A stretch of 64,000 nt of DNA, taken from assembly GCF_000420485.1 (NCBI RefSeq), contig NZ_ATVA01000012.1:434001-498000 (forward strand). Reading direction: 5' to 3'. The position numbers were made by a program, and so were the translations under genes. Within the stretch, counting starts at the first letter, position 1, and every line of letters begins with the position of its first letter. Of the stretch, positions 50,483 to 59,895 are shown one piece after another. The DNA is from Paucidesulfovibrio longus DSM 6739. Lineage in GTDB: Bacteria > Desulfobacterota > Desulfovibrionia > Desulfovibrionales > Desulfovibrionaceae. The notes under the pieces were generated by a model. The model made no database searches. It was not told where the DNA came from and saw only the letters and a program-made list of their open reading frames with translations.

Positions 50483-51923
50483 GCGAGTGTTGCGCGGCGG
50501 GCTCCTCTCTGCCGCGCCGGGCCAGGGCCTGGTACTGGCACCCGGCGAGCAGGAAGAGCAGGCCGCTCGCATACGGGGAGAAGGCCTCCTCCTGGAAGAG
50601 GGAATTGACGAGGATGACCACCAGCGCGAGAATGAAGACGTATTCGCGCAGCGCTCCGCCCGCCGTTTCCAGAAGGCGGTGCAGCTCGACGGCGACCCTC
50701 CTGTAGAAGGCCACGAAGACCCCGGCGAAGACCCCCACCTGATAGAGCAGCACTCCCAGTCCGCTTTCCAGGGCGAAGTCCGCCCTGCCCAGATCCTGCC
50801 AGGCGGACCAGCCCGGCATCCCGAACTTCTTGATGAGCATGTATTGCTGGGACAGGTTTCCCCCCAGGCCGAGGCCGTTCCCCAGCGGATGCTGCGGGAA
50901 CATCTTCAGGGAGGTGGTCAGTCCGATGACGTGCCAGTCCTTGACGGCGGTGCCGTAGATCACCGCCGCGACCACGTATCCCGCCAGCAGGGCGAAGGAG
51001 AGCGGGAAGTGGCGCTGGCCGAGCGCGCGCCTGCACCCCACGAGCGCGAAGGCGAAGAAGGTGGTGATGATCGCGCCCTTGACCCCCGTGACCACGGCCA
51101 GGAGCAGCACCAGCGCGGCCAGGGCATGGCGCCGCAGGTAGACCGCGATGAGGGCCAGCAGCGAGAGCAGGTAGCTCTGGCTGACGTGGTGCATGACGGT
51201 CCCAAGCAGCCGTCTGGAATAGATGTCGTGGATTCCCGGCAGGTTCATGAAGCGGAAATGCAGCCACTGCGAAACGTCCGTGCCGAATTCCCAGTCCACG
51301 TATTTGACCTTCAGGAACTCGTAGGAGGAGCTGAACTCGTACCAGGCGTTGTCCAGCAGCAGCTCCAGCAGGCAGATGAACAGGGAGACGAGCAGGAGCC
51401 GGTAGAGAATCCGGACGAGATACTCGAAAGGATGCTTCTCCCCGAAGAGCGCGCCGATGCAGAAGAGGAAGATTCCGTTGGCGTAGTAGCGGAAGTAGGA
51501 AGCCGCGGAGGAGAAGGAGGAACGCGAGGTTCCGATGGCGCCGTAGACGCAGAGGATCGCCAGCGTGGCCAGGATGTAGAGCAGGGTTTTCCGGTCCAGG
51601 ATGCCCTTGAGCGCGACCACGGCCAGGGAAAGGGTTCCGATGATGGCGATGATGGCGAAATGCACGCCCTGGAGCAGGGTCAGGTCCGCCTTGGTCGAGA
51701 TGAACGGCGAGAGGAAGGTATAGAGCAGGTTCTGGAAGATGATGCAGATCAGCAGGAAGATGACGGAGGAGGTCAGGTTGACGAAGAAGAGCATGGTCAC
51801 GGCGAAGCAGGTCACGGCGATGCCGAGCGGGCCGGAAAAGATGTTCACGGCCGTGAACGCGGTGATCAGCAGGCCGCAGAAGGCCATGAGCGCAGCGATG
51901 TTGACGGAGACGGTTCTTTGCAT
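50439..51923 (-). CDS. O-antigen ligase/polymerase-like membrane protein
   Basis: 494 aa from ATG 51923. At least ten hydrophobic helices are visible. A large periplasmic loop with 'HPLGNGLGLGGNLSQQYM' matches the Wzy/WaaL-type pattern (HPL.G.G.G). It probably polymerises or ligates repeat units of the exopolysaccharide made by this locus. It is the last gene of the minus-strand operon, and its C-terminal tail is low-complexity. Confidence 0.8.
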   Translation of the reverse strand: MQRTVSVNIAALMAFCGLLITAFTAVNIFSGPLGIAVTCFAVTMLFFVNLTSSVIFLLICIIFQNLLYTFLSPFISTKADLTLLQGVHFAIIAIIGTLSLAVVALKGILDRKTLLYILATLAILCVYGAIGTSRSSFSSAASYFRYYANGIFLFCIGALFGEKHPFEYLVRILYRLLLVSLFICLLELLLDNAWYEFSSSYEFLKVKYVDWEFGTDVSQWLHFRFMNLPGIHDIYSRRLLGTVMHHVSQSYLLSLLALIAVYLRRHALAALVLLLAVVTGVKGAIITTFFAFALVGCRRALGQRHFPLSFALLAGYVVAAVIYGTAVKDWHVIGLTTSLKMFPQHPLGNGLGLGGNLSQQYMLIKKFGMPGWSAWQDLGRADFALESGLGVLLYQVGVFAGVFVAFYRRVAVELHRLLETAGGALREYVFILALVVILVNSLFQEEAFSPYASGLLFLLAGCQYQALARRGREEPAAQHSPNPHPAAAPEGTRP

Positions 51924-51973
51924 CCTTCCTGCCCCGGCCTTGGAGCCGTGCGTTTCTTTCCGGGAATCCCGGC

Positions 51974-53386
51974 CTATCGGCAGCGCGTGCGCTTGCGCGC
52001 CTGCCTGTTGGAGATGAACAGCAGCGCGAGCGTCCCGAAATATGCGGCCGCGCCCGCCGCGACCAGCAGCCCGAGCCGGACGGCTCCTCCGCCTCCGGGC
52101 AGCGCCTGAATCGTGGCGTACATGGCCCCGGCCGCCAGGAGATAGGCCGCGGTCCTGCGCAGGTCGAGCCGCAGCCCCAGGCGCGCGCCCAGAAATGCGA
52201 AGCTGATGCCCAGGCCCAGGGCGTGCATCGCGATGGTGGAGAGGGCCGCGCCCAGCCCGGCCCAGCGGCTGATGAACAGGGGCTTGCAGACCAGGGCCAC
52301 GAGCACCAGGACCAGGAACGCCTTGAAGAATTCCCTGGGTTTTTTCTGGATCAGGAAACGGATGTCCACATACTGGGACTTGAGCTGTTCCAGGAACGAG
52401 CTGACCGCCACCAGGGAGATCAGCGACGCGCCGAAGGCCGCGAATTCCGGTCCGAGCAGCACGAAGCAGATTTCCCTGCGCAGGGCCACGATGCCGAAGA
52501 ACATGGGGATGGAAAACAGCAGGAGCTGGTCGAGGTTGAGGTTGAGCTGCTCGTTGGAGCGGTCCAGCCCGTGCTTGCGGAAGGCGTTGATGGCCAGGGG
52601 AAAGCCCACGAGCTGCACCGAGACGAAGATGACGTTCATGGAGAAGCGGGTCAGGTCGTGGACGGCGGAGAAGAGCCCGTTGGCCTGCTCGCCGTGGAAG
52701 TAGATCAGCAGCGACCTGTCCAGCCAGATGATGAAGAAGGTGAAGACCACCCCGCAGGACATGGGAAAGGTCAGCAGAAAGATGTGGCGGATCGCCGTGC
52801 CGGAAATGCCGCGCAGCACCTCGCGCGGCCGCCAGTGGCGGAAGATCGAGATCGCCGCGATGGCCGCCAGGGAGCCGAACAGCCCGACCAGGGCTCCTGC
52901 CACGCCGTAGCCCCAGTAGACCAGCAGCGTGCCCAGGAGAAGACCGAGCAGGGACTTGGTCAGGTTCATGGCGCTGTATTCCAGCGGGCGGATCGAGGCC
53001 CGCAGGAGTTCGAGATGCGTTTCGAACCAGGCGTGCAGCATCAGCAGCAGGGGAATCAGCAGCAGGGTCGGCAGGGAATAGTCCCCCAGGGAGACCAGGC
53101 AGATGGGCGCGGTGTAGGCCAGGGAGATCAGGCTGGAGAGGACGAAGGCCTTGGCCGCGATGCGCTTGACCTTGCGGTTTCCGGCTCCCTTCAGGGAAAA
53201 GCGCAGCAGCGCGATGCGGATCCAGTGGTAGAAGAGGGCGTTGCCGAAGAAGATCACGGCCACGATGAAGGTGTAGCGGCCGTATTCCTCCGGGCTCAGC
53301 AGCCGGGTGTAGAAGACGATGAGCAGAAGGCCGCACGCCGAGGGCAGGGCGCGTCCCAGGAAATAGAGAAGAAAGTTTCTGTGCAT
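51974..53386 (-). CDS. Polysaccharide flippase (Wzx/MATE-like)
   Basis: 470 aa from ATG 53386. It has 12-14 predicted transmembrane helices starting with 'LLYFLGRALPSACGLLLIVFYTRLLSPEEYGRYTF', the usual start of Wzx-type flippases. It moves lipid-linked repeat units across the inner membrane. An in-frame start at 53467 would add a polar N-terminus and is less likely. Confidence 0.85.
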   Translation of the reverse strand: MHRNFLLYFLGRALPSACGLLLIVFYTRLLSPEEYGRYTFIVAVIFFGNALFYHWIRIALLRFSLKGAGNRKVKRIAAKAFVLSSLISLAYTAPICLVSLGDYSLPTLLLIPLLLMLHAWFETHLELLRASIRPLEYSAMNLTKSLLGLLLGTLLVYWGYGVAGALVGLFGSLAAIAAISIFRHWRPREVLRGISGTAIRHIFLLTFPMSCGVVFTFFIIWLDRSLLIYFHGEQANGLFSAVHDLTRFSMNVIFVSVQLVGFPLAINAFRKHGLDRSNEQLNLNLDQLLLFSIPMFFGIVALRREICFVLLGPEFAAFGASLISLVAVSSFLEQLKSQYVDIRFLIQKKPREFFKAFLVLVLVALVCKPLFISRWAGLGAALSTIAMHALGLGISFAFLGARLGLRLDLRRTAAYLLAAGAMYATIQALPGGGGAVRLGLLVAAGAAAYFGTLALLFISNRQARKRTRCR

Positions 53387-53474
53387 GCTCTCGGCTTGTT
53401 CCCTGCGGCTGCCCTGCCTGTTCGATTTTTGTTCCGTGCCTGCGGCGGTTTTGCCCGGCCGGGCCAAGGCCGGT

Positions 53475-55688
53475 TCATTGCGCCCTGAACCAATGCCTCA
53501 GCGAGCGCACCAGCCACTCGTGCTCCGCCGCCTCTGTCAGCTCCGCTCTTTCCCGGTCCGTTCGGACCAGCGCGGGAAGCATGTTCCTGTGGTCCCGCCA
53601 GATTCCCAGATCCTTCCATTCCTCGGACCCGGCGGCCGCGCGCCGGAGATAGGCGAAGGCCGCGGCGTGGTAGCGCCGCTTGTCTTCCTCGAAGTAGGCC
53701 CGCTCCTCCAGGGCGTAGTTGGCCAGGGCCAGGGAGAAGAATATCTGCGGATTGCGCGGGGCCAGCATCAGCACCGTGTCCAGATAATGCTCCGCGGCCT
53801 TGTATTCCTCATAGAGCAGGTCCGGGGCGTTGATGGCGCAGAGGTAGAGATAGAACCAGTTCTCCTCGTTGCTCGGCTGGAGCCGGGCCGCCTGCTTGAA
53901 GTATCCTGCGGCGGTGCGCAGGGTGAAGGCGTCCAGGCGCGGGTCGCCCGACGCGGCGAAGAGGTAGAGCTTGCCCAGTTCGCGGATGCGGTTCGGGTTT
54001 CCGGGTTCGACCTCCAGGGAGCGGGTCAGGCGCTCCTTGGGCAGCACGGCCAGGGGTCTGGTCATGTTTTCCCGCACGGGGTGGAGCGTCTCCGCCCGCA
54101 GCCGAAGATCGGCCTGCCAGGCGCAGACCGAGGCCAGGGCCAGCAGCCCGAGGGCCAAGCCCGGCTGGAGTAGCGCGCGTCCCCGCCGGGCGCTGCGGCC
54201 TTGGTCCGGCGCGGTTTCCTCCGCGCTCTGGAGCGGAGCCGTGAGAAAGAGCAGGGGCAGCGCGCAGACCGCCGCGAAGCAGAAGAGGTTCGCCGGGACG
54301 TGGAAGTTGAAGTCCACGAGGTTGTGCAGGGCGATGCTCACGAAAAAGAAGGACACGGCCCTGGCCATGCCCCGGTTCAAGGCGCGGCTGGGCATGTCCC
54401 AGGACCGGAAGCACGCGGCGATGAGCGCCGCGCTGAGGGCGGCGGCCAGGAGAAGGCCGGGCAGACCGAGTTCGATGCCGATCTGAAGCCAGTCGTTGTG
54501 CGTGTAGAAGAGGTTCGTCAGCCCTGCGAATTTTGGCATGGCCACGGCGGAATACGCTTCGTTGAAGTTGCCCAGGCCCACGCCCGTGAGCGGGTTGTCT
54601 CGGAGCAGCGGCAGGCTGGAGCTGAAGATGTCCAGGCGCATCTTCAGCTCCTCGAAGCTGACGAAGCGTTGCAGGACGTGGCTCGTGCCGATGAAGGCCA
54701 GGGCCAGCAGCACCGGGATGGAGCCGAGGAGCGCGAACCGCGTGACCCGGATGCGGGAGCGGGCGGCCGCGCCCGCCAGGGCCAGGACGGCTCCGGCCAG
54801 GAGCGCGCTGATCATGCCGCCCCTGGAACCCGTCAGAAAGAGGGTCGTGATGAGCAGGACGGGAACCAGGAATCCGGCGTCGGCTTGCAGCCGCACCACC
54901 AGCGGCACGCCGTTTCGCGAGCGGGCGCGGGCCTTGTGCCGGACGCGGCCCCGCAGCCAGACGGCAAGGGCCAGGGAAACCGGGATGCAGAGTTCCAGGA
55001 ACCCCGCGAGATGGTTCCGGTTCAGGTATGTTCCGGTGACGAAGCCGGGATGCAGGGTGTTTTCCCACCACCAGATGCTCTGTCGCGGACCGAAGGTCTG
55101 GTAGGTGCCGTAAAAGCATTGGAAGAGGCCCATGGCCACGATGCAGAAGGCCAGGGTCCGGACGCGCTCGGTGGTGCGCAGCGTGGCGCAGGCGATGAAG
55201 AAGAGAAACAGCGCCGGAGCGTATTTGACGATGTCGTCCAGCGTGCGTTGCGGGTCGATGGAAAGAGGAATCCAGCCGGGCCCGTCCGTGACGCCGTTGA
55301 GCGTCAGCAGATCCCAGCGGGCTGCCCCGGCAGGGGAGAGCGCCCGGACCAGCCAGGGCGGAAGGGGCACGAGCTGGAGCAGCGGCAGAAGGCCGAAGAG
55401 CAGGAGCAGCACGGCCAGCCTGGCGGGCACGACGACGGGCCGGAAGACGACGGCTCTTTCGTCGGGCAGCCGCGCTATCCAGCAGCGCGAGGCGAACAGG
55501 ACCAGCAGAAGCGCGGCGCAGCCGATGGAGGTGGGCGTCTGCGCGTTCAGGTAGACGCCGCCGAAGGCCAGCTGGTTGAATGCCAGGATGGCGAGCATTC
55601 CGTAAAACAGCAGAGAGTCGGCGAGAACGAGCGGCAGCGGCGGGCGCGGCGCGGCGACGTGTCTGCGGGTTCGGCGCGGGGCGGACAT
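53475..55688 (-). CDS. O-antigen-polymerase-like protein with C-terminal TPR region
   Basis: 737 aa from ATG 55688; a TTG at 55715 is possible. It has about 12 membrane helices with the Wzy-type segment 'DNPLTGVGLGNFNEAYSAVAMP' and 'YTHNDWLQIGIELGLPGL'. A soluble C-terminal part with TPR-like repeats follows ('GYFKQAARLQPSNEENWFYLYL', 'AAEHYLDTVLMLAPRNPQIFF'). It is probably the polymerase of the pathway, with the other ligase-like protein as the second. Confidence 0.85.
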   Translation of the reverse strand: MSAPRRTRRHVAAPRPPLPLVLADSLLFYGMLAILAFNQLAFGGVYLNAQTPTSIGCAALLLVLFASRCWIARLPDERAVVFRPVVVPARLAVLLLLFGLLPLLQLVPLPPWLVRALSPAGAARWDLLTLNGVTDGPGWIPLSIDPQRTLDDIVKYAPALFLFFIACATLRTTERVRTLAFCIVAMGLFQCFYGTYQTFGPRQSIWWWENTLHPGFVTGTYLNRNHLAGFLELCIPVSLALAVWLRGRVRHKARARSRNGVPLVVRLQADAGFLVPVLLITTLFLTGSRGGMISALLAGAVLALAGAAARSRIRVTRFALLGSIPVLLALAFIGTSHVLQRFVSFEELKMRLDIFSSSLPLLRDNPLTGVGLGNFNEAYSAVAMPKFAGLTNLFYTHNDWLQIGIELGLPGLLLAAALSAALIAACFRSWDMPSRALNRGMARAVSFFFVSIALHNLVDFNFHVPANLFCFAAVCALPLLFLTAPLQSAEETAPDQGRSARRGRALLQPGLALGLLALASVCAWQADLRLRAETLHPVRENMTRPLAVLPKERLTRSLEVEPGNPNRIRELGKLYLFAASGDPRLDAFTLRTAAGYFKQAARLQPSNEENWFYLYLCAINAPDLLYEEYKAAEHYLDTVLMLAPRNPQIFFSLALANYALEERAYFEEDKRRYHAAAFAYLRRAAAGSEEWKDLGIWRDHRNMLPALVRTDRERAELTEAAEHEWLVRSLRHWFRAQ

Positions 55689-55704
55689 CGTGTCTGGACC
55701 CTGC

Positions 55705-56481
55705 TCAGACCGCAAGACGGATCGGGCTGCCCGCGGCCTTGGCGGGCGCGCCGCGGTTCTGCGGCAGCTCCTCGCCCAGGAGCACGGCCAGGGGGTTGTC
55801 GCGGACGAGCAGGCAGGCTTCCTCCTCGCTTTTCAGGAGCGCGGCGGCTTCGTTCACGGCCCGGAGCAGCTCCGGCGGCCTGCCGTCCCGCGAGTGGGCG
55901 TCCGAGGCGAGCAGGTGGACCATGCGCCTGCGCAGCAGGGACTGGGCGCATTTCCTGGCCGGTCGGCCGAACTGGCCGCAAAGGCTGGAGGCCGTGACCT
56001 GGACCAGCGCGCCGAGATCCACCAGGGTCCGGAGCGCCTCCGGATTGCGCTGGACCTCGTGATAGCGTTCGGGATGCGCGATGACGATGCGCGCGCCGAG
56101 CAGGCGCAGCTCGAAGAAGAGCGCGTCGAAGCCCTGAGGAATCCCGAAAACGGGGAATTCGACCAGCACGTAATTGGTGTCGTTGATCGTGGACAGCCCG
56201 CCTTCGCGGAAAAGGAGCGGCAGCTCCGTGCAGGCGTGGTTTTCCGCGCCGGGCAGCACCGTGATGCGGATGCCTTCGGCGTCGAGCCGTGCGTTCAGCT
56301 CCCGGACGCGCTCGCCCACGGCCTCCCTGCTGATGCCGTAGATGCCGTCGAAGCAGTGCGGCGTGGCCACCATGGTGGTGATGCCGTCCGCTTCGGCCCG
56401 GCGGCACATGTCCAGGCTCTCCTCCATGTCGGAGGGGCCGTCGTCCACGCCGGGAAGGATATGCGAATGCAGGTCTATCAT
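55705..56481 (-). CDS. PHP-type tyrosine-protein phosphatase (CpsB/YwqE-like)
   Basis: 258 aa from ATG 56481. PHP metal motifs are MIDLHSHILPGVDDGP, MVATPHCFDG, VLPGAENH, IVIAHPERYHEVQRNP and LLASDAHSRDGRPP. Such enzymes dephosphorylate the Tyr tail of BY-kinases, and the kinase gene ends 4 nt upstream. Together they set the phosphorylation cycle that controls polymer export. Confidence 0.93.
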   Translation of the reverse strand: MIDLHSHILPGVDDGPSDMEESLDMCRRAEADGITTMVATPHCFDGIYGISREAVGERVRELNARLDAEGIRITVLPGAENHACTELPLLFREGGLSTINDTNYVLVEFPVFGIPQGFDALFFELRLLGARIVIAHPERYHEVQRNPEALRTLVDLGALVQVTASSLCGQFGRPARKCAQSLLRRRMVHLLASDAHSRDGRPPELLRAVNEAAALLKSEEEACLLVRDNPLAVLLGEELPQNRGAPAKAAGSPIRLAV

Positions 56482-56485
56482 GCCG

Positions 56486-58693
56486 TCAAATTCGTGTGAT
56501 GTAGTGTGTCTTCTTTGGTCCGCCACGTTCCGTATCCCCGGAGGAGTCTCCGTAGTAATAATAGTAGTAGTGGTTGTAGTAGTAGTCGCCTTGCGTCTGA
56601 TCCACGTTGTTTAGGACCGCTCCGAGAATGTTGGCTCCGGATTCGCGGATTTTTTCTATGGCGTTTCGCGCTGGGCCGCGCCTGGTCTCAAACGCGTGGC
56701 AGACCAGGATGACCCCGTCCGCCTGGGCGGCGAGGATCACGGCATCGGCCACTGCCGTGACCGGGGGCGTGTCGATGATGATCCTGTCGTAGCGCTGGCG
56801 CACGTATTCGATGAACTGGGCCATGCGCGGGGAGCTGAGCAGCTCCGTCGGGTTCGGGGGAATCGGCCCTGCCGGGCAGAAGAAGAGGTTTTCCTGCTCC
56901 GTGGCGAAGCTGACGGTCTTCTGCCCCTGGATGTTGGTCAGGATGTTCGTCAGCCCCTGGGGGGCCTGCTGCTGGAAGAATCGGTGCAGCCTCGGCTTGC
57001 GCATGTCGCAGTCGATGAGCAGGGTGCGCGCGCCCGTCTGGGCGAAGGTGGCCGCGAGGTTCGCCGAGGTGGTGGACTTGCCTTCGCCGGGCGAGGAGCT
57101 GGAAACCTGGATGACCTTGGGCGCGACCTCGGCCTTGGAGAAGAGGATGCTCGTGCGCAGGCCCCGGTAGGCTTCGCTGCATACGGATCGCGGTTCCGTG
57201 ATGGTGATCAGCGGTTCCGGACCGTCGAGCAGGGGATCGATCTCGAAGGCGGGGATGTGTCCCAGGAAGGGGATCTTGAGCACGTCCTTGACGTCGTCCG
57301 GGGTCTTCAATGTGTCGTCGAGATATTCGGCGAAAAATGCGAGCCCCACGCCGAGGGAGAGGCCGAAAATCAGGCCCAGGGCCATGTTCAGGAGTTTCTT
57401 GGGCCGGTGGATTTCCTGGGGAACCTCGGCCTTGTCCACGATGCGGATGTTGCCGGTGTTCATGCTCTCTTCGAGCGAGGCCTCCTTGAAGCGCTTGATG
57501 AGCAGGTCGTGCATTTCCTCGGCGGTCTTCACCTCGCGCTTGAGCGCGTTGTACTCGGTGGAGAGCTTGTTCAGCCCCAAGGCGGCCATCTTCTGCTTGT
57601 CCAGCGCCTCGATGAGCGAGCGTTCGCGGGCGAGGGCCGCGTCGTATTCGCTCTTCAGCGAGGCGACCACCTGCTGCGCTTCCAGACGCATCCGCGAGCG
57701 CAGATTGCTCAGCTCGGCCTTGATGGCCTTGATCTGGGGATGGTTCGGCCCCTTTTTCTGTGAGAGTTCCGAAAGAGTCTTGACCAGCTCGACTTCGCTT
57801 TCCTTGATGGACTGGATGAAGTCGTTGTTCAGCACTTCGGGAATGGCTTCGATGGGCGTGCCCTTTTCGAGCGCCAGCCGGGTCTGCTCGTAGCGGGTCT
57901 GGGCTTCGACGCGCAGGCCCTGGACCTCGATGACCTGGGTGTTGATCTCCGCGAGCTTCTGGGCCGTGACGTTTTCCTCGTCCTCGGTGAAGTCGGTGAT
58001 GATGTCGTGCTTTTCGCGGAAGGCCTGAAAGCGTTTCTGGGCCTCGTCCACCTTGTCGCGTTCTTCCTGGATGCGCTGGTTCAGCCAGTTCACGGCGTCG
58101 TTGACCGCTTCGAGCTGCACGCCGAGGTTATGGTCGATGTAGGCCCGGGCAAAGGCGTTGGCGATGTCCGCCGCGGCCTTGGGATCCTTGGCCACGAAGC
58201 CGATGTCCACGATGCGGCTGTTGCGGATCGGGGACACGTCCAGGTTGTCCTCCATGGCTTCCAGCAGGTCTTCTTCCACCCGCGCGAGCCTGGCCGCTGT
58301 CTTTTCCGCCTCGGTCATGCTGAAGTTGAAGAAATCCCTGATCTTGGAGAAGTCCACGAGCTTGTCCGGAAAGAACTCCTCGCTGTGGTAGAGGTCGAGC
58401 TGCCGGGCCACCTGCCGGGCCACGGACCGGCTGCGGATGATCTCGTACTGGGTCTGGTAGTAGTCGCTCGAACTTCCTTCCACGGACATGATCTCCTCGA
58501 AGGAGACCACGTTGGGGTTGTCCTTCTCGATGACGATGCGCGTCACGGCCTTGTAGACCGGGGTCATGGCGAAGGAGAGGAAGGTCACGACGACCACGAC
58601 GAAGAGCGTGGTGATCGCGATGAGCCTGCGGCGTTTCCGCAGGACGAGGAAATGCTCAAGAATATTGAAATCGTTGAATACTTCTGTGCTCAT
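56486..58693 (-). CDS. wzc: Polysaccharide co-polymerase fused to bacterial tyrosine kinase (Wzc-like)
   Basis: 735 aa. The N-terminal Wzz domain is anchored by two helices (about 22-45 and 430-450) with a coiled-coil periplasmic part between. The cytoplasmic kinase has Walker A SSSPGEGKSTTSANLA, Walker A' LLIDCDMRKP and Walker B IIIDTPPV. The tail has a Tyr cluster, YYY at 704-706 and six Tyr at 709-714, plus Tyr731. Autophosphorylation of such clusters controls oligomer assembly. It lies between wza and the phosphatase gene. Confidence 0.95.
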   Translation of the reverse strand: MSTEVFNDFNILEHFLVLRKRRRLIAITTLFVVVVVTFLSFAMTPVYKAVTRIVIEKDNPNVVSFEEIMSVEGSSSDYYQTQYEIIRSRSVARQVARQLDLYHSEEFFPDKLVDFSKIRDFFNFSMTEAEKTAARLARVEEDLLEAMEDNLDVSPIRNSRIVDIGFVAKDPKAAADIANAFARAYIDHNLGVQLEAVNDAVNWLNQRIQEERDKVDEAQKRFQAFREKHDIITDFTEDEENVTAQKLAEINTQVIEVQGLRVEAQTRYEQTRLALEKGTPIEAIPEVLNNDFIQSIKESEVELVKTLSELSQKKGPNHPQIKAIKAELSNLRSRMRLEAQQVVASLKSEYDAALARERSLIEALDKQKMAALGLNKLSTEYNALKREVKTAEEMHDLLIKRFKEASLEESMNTGNIRIVDKAEVPQEIHRPKKLLNMALGLIFGLSLGVGLAFFAEYLDDTLKTPDDVKDVLKIPFLGHIPAFEIDPLLDGPEPLITITEPRSVCSEAYRGLRTSILFSKAEVAPKVIQVSSSSPGEGKSTTSANLAATFAQTGARTLLIDCDMRKPRLHRFFQQQAPQGLTNILTNIQGQKTVSFATEQENLFFCPAGPIPPNPTELLSSPRMAQFIEYVRQRYDRIIIDTPPVTAVADAVILAAQADGVILVCHAFETRRGPARNAIEKIRESGANILGAVLNNVDQTQGDYYYNHYYYYYYGDSSGDTERGGPKKTHYITRI

Positions 58694-58696
58694 GGA

Positions 58697-59782
58697 CTAT
58701 CTTCTGCTCGTGTAGGAGGCCGGAACGAGGATGATGTCGTTGGGCCGGATGAAGATGTCGCCGCCGTCGTAGCCCTTTTCCGCGATGTCGCCGACGCGGA
58801 CCCGCAGCACCTCCTGCTTGCCGTCCTGCAGGCGCACGATGGTGGAGCGGTTCGGCTCGGCCTTGTAGGTGTAGCCCCCGGCCATGCCGATGGCTTCCAC
58901 GATGGTGATCCGGCGCTCGGGCTCCTCGAGCACGTATTCTCCGGGCGTGTTGACCTGGCCGAGCACGAAGATCTTGTCCGGCTTGGGCACGTAGATGATG
59001 TCGTTGTCCTGGAGCGGGAAGTTGGCGTAGAGATCCTGCCCGGAAACCAGGCGGCGCACGTCGATGTCGATGGCCAGCCGCAGGCCGGGCTGGAAGGCGT
59101 CGGCGTTGCGGATCAGCGTGGCCTTGAAGATGTCGTGCGCGTCGCGTTGCTGGTAGGCGTTCTTGCGCGCCTCGGCCAGCACGTCGAGCAGCTTGACGGA
59201 ACTGGTCAGAGGGTAGCGCCCCGGCGAGGGCACCTTGCCCAGCACAAGGACGTGCTGGCTGAGATATTCGGCTACGGAAACGCTGACCTGCGGGTCCACC
59301 AGCACGCCGCGCTGCACGTAGAGGCCTTCCAGGTTGCGTTCGATCTCCGGGGTGGTCAGCCCGGCCACCTTGATCTGGCCCAGCAGCGGCAGGGTGATGG
59401 TTCCGTCCGAGGTCACGGGGACGGTCTCGCGGGAGAGGTCCGGCTCCTCGTAGACGTCCACCCGGAGCACGTCGTTGCCGCCCACGCGGTAGTTCTCCTC
59501 CACGACGGTGTGGCTGTAATAGTCGGAATTGACGTATTCCAGCGCGGTCATGGGCACGGCCTTGGCCACGAAGCTCCGCACCTGCGGAGGCATGGCGTCG
59601 TCGGTTCCCTGGGATTGGCGGATGCGTTCGACCTCTTCCCATTCGGCGGGGTCCAGGGCGGCGAGCGAGGAGTCCGAGGGCTTGAGGACTTTGAGCGTCG
59701 GACCGGAACAGGCGATGATCCCGGGCAGGATCAGCAAAGTCGCGGAGAGGATCAGCAGGCGGGCAATGTTCATCGTACGCAT
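58697..59782 (-). CDS. wza: Polysaccharide export outer-membrane lipoprotein (Wza-like)
   Basis: 361 aa from ATG 59782. The lipobox is LPGIIACSG. The poly-export domain begins 'YRVGGNDVLRVDVYEEPDLSRETVPVTSDGTITLPLLGQIKVAGLT', and SLBB domains follow (VLGKVPSPGRYPL, VLGQVNTPGEYVL). It forms the outer-membrane channel for the polymer and works with the Wzc-like protein encoded 4 nt downstream. Confidence 0.95.
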   Translation of the reverse strand: MRTMNIARLLILSATLLILPGIIACSGPTLKVLKPSDSSLAALDPAEWEEVERIRQSQGTDDAMPPQVRSFVAKAVPMTALEYVNSDYYSHTVVEENYRVGGNDVLRVDVYEEPDLSRETVPVTSDGTITLPLLGQIKVAGLTTPEIERNLEGLYVQRGVLVDPQVSVSVAEYLSQHVLVLGKVPSPGRYPLTSSVKLLDVLAEARKNAYQQRDAHDIFKATLIRNADAFQPGLRLAIDIDVRRLVSGQDLYANFPLQDNDIIYVPKPDKIFVLGQVNTPGEYVLEEPERRITIVEAIGMAGGYTYKAEPNRSTIVRLQDGKQEVLRVRVGDIAEKGYDGGDIFIRPNDIILVPASYTSRR

Positions 59783-59844
59783 CCAATGATCTTGTGGTGC
59801 CGTTGAAAAGAAAAAGAGAGCCGAAGCGGACGCGGCGGAACAGT

Positions 59845-59878
59845 CCGCGCATGGGGAAGGCGTTTTCCCCATGCGCGG
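59845..59878 (-). other. 14-bp perfect stem-loop between the Ala-rich gene and wza
   Basis: CCGCGCATGGGGAA (59845-59858) pairs with TTCCCCATGCGCGG (59865-59878) around a 6-nt loop. No T tract follows in either direction. It could be a partial terminator or an mRNA-stabilising element giving the upstream genes different expression from wza. Confidence 0.6.
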
Positions 59879-59895
59879 GCGGCGACCGGGATGGT

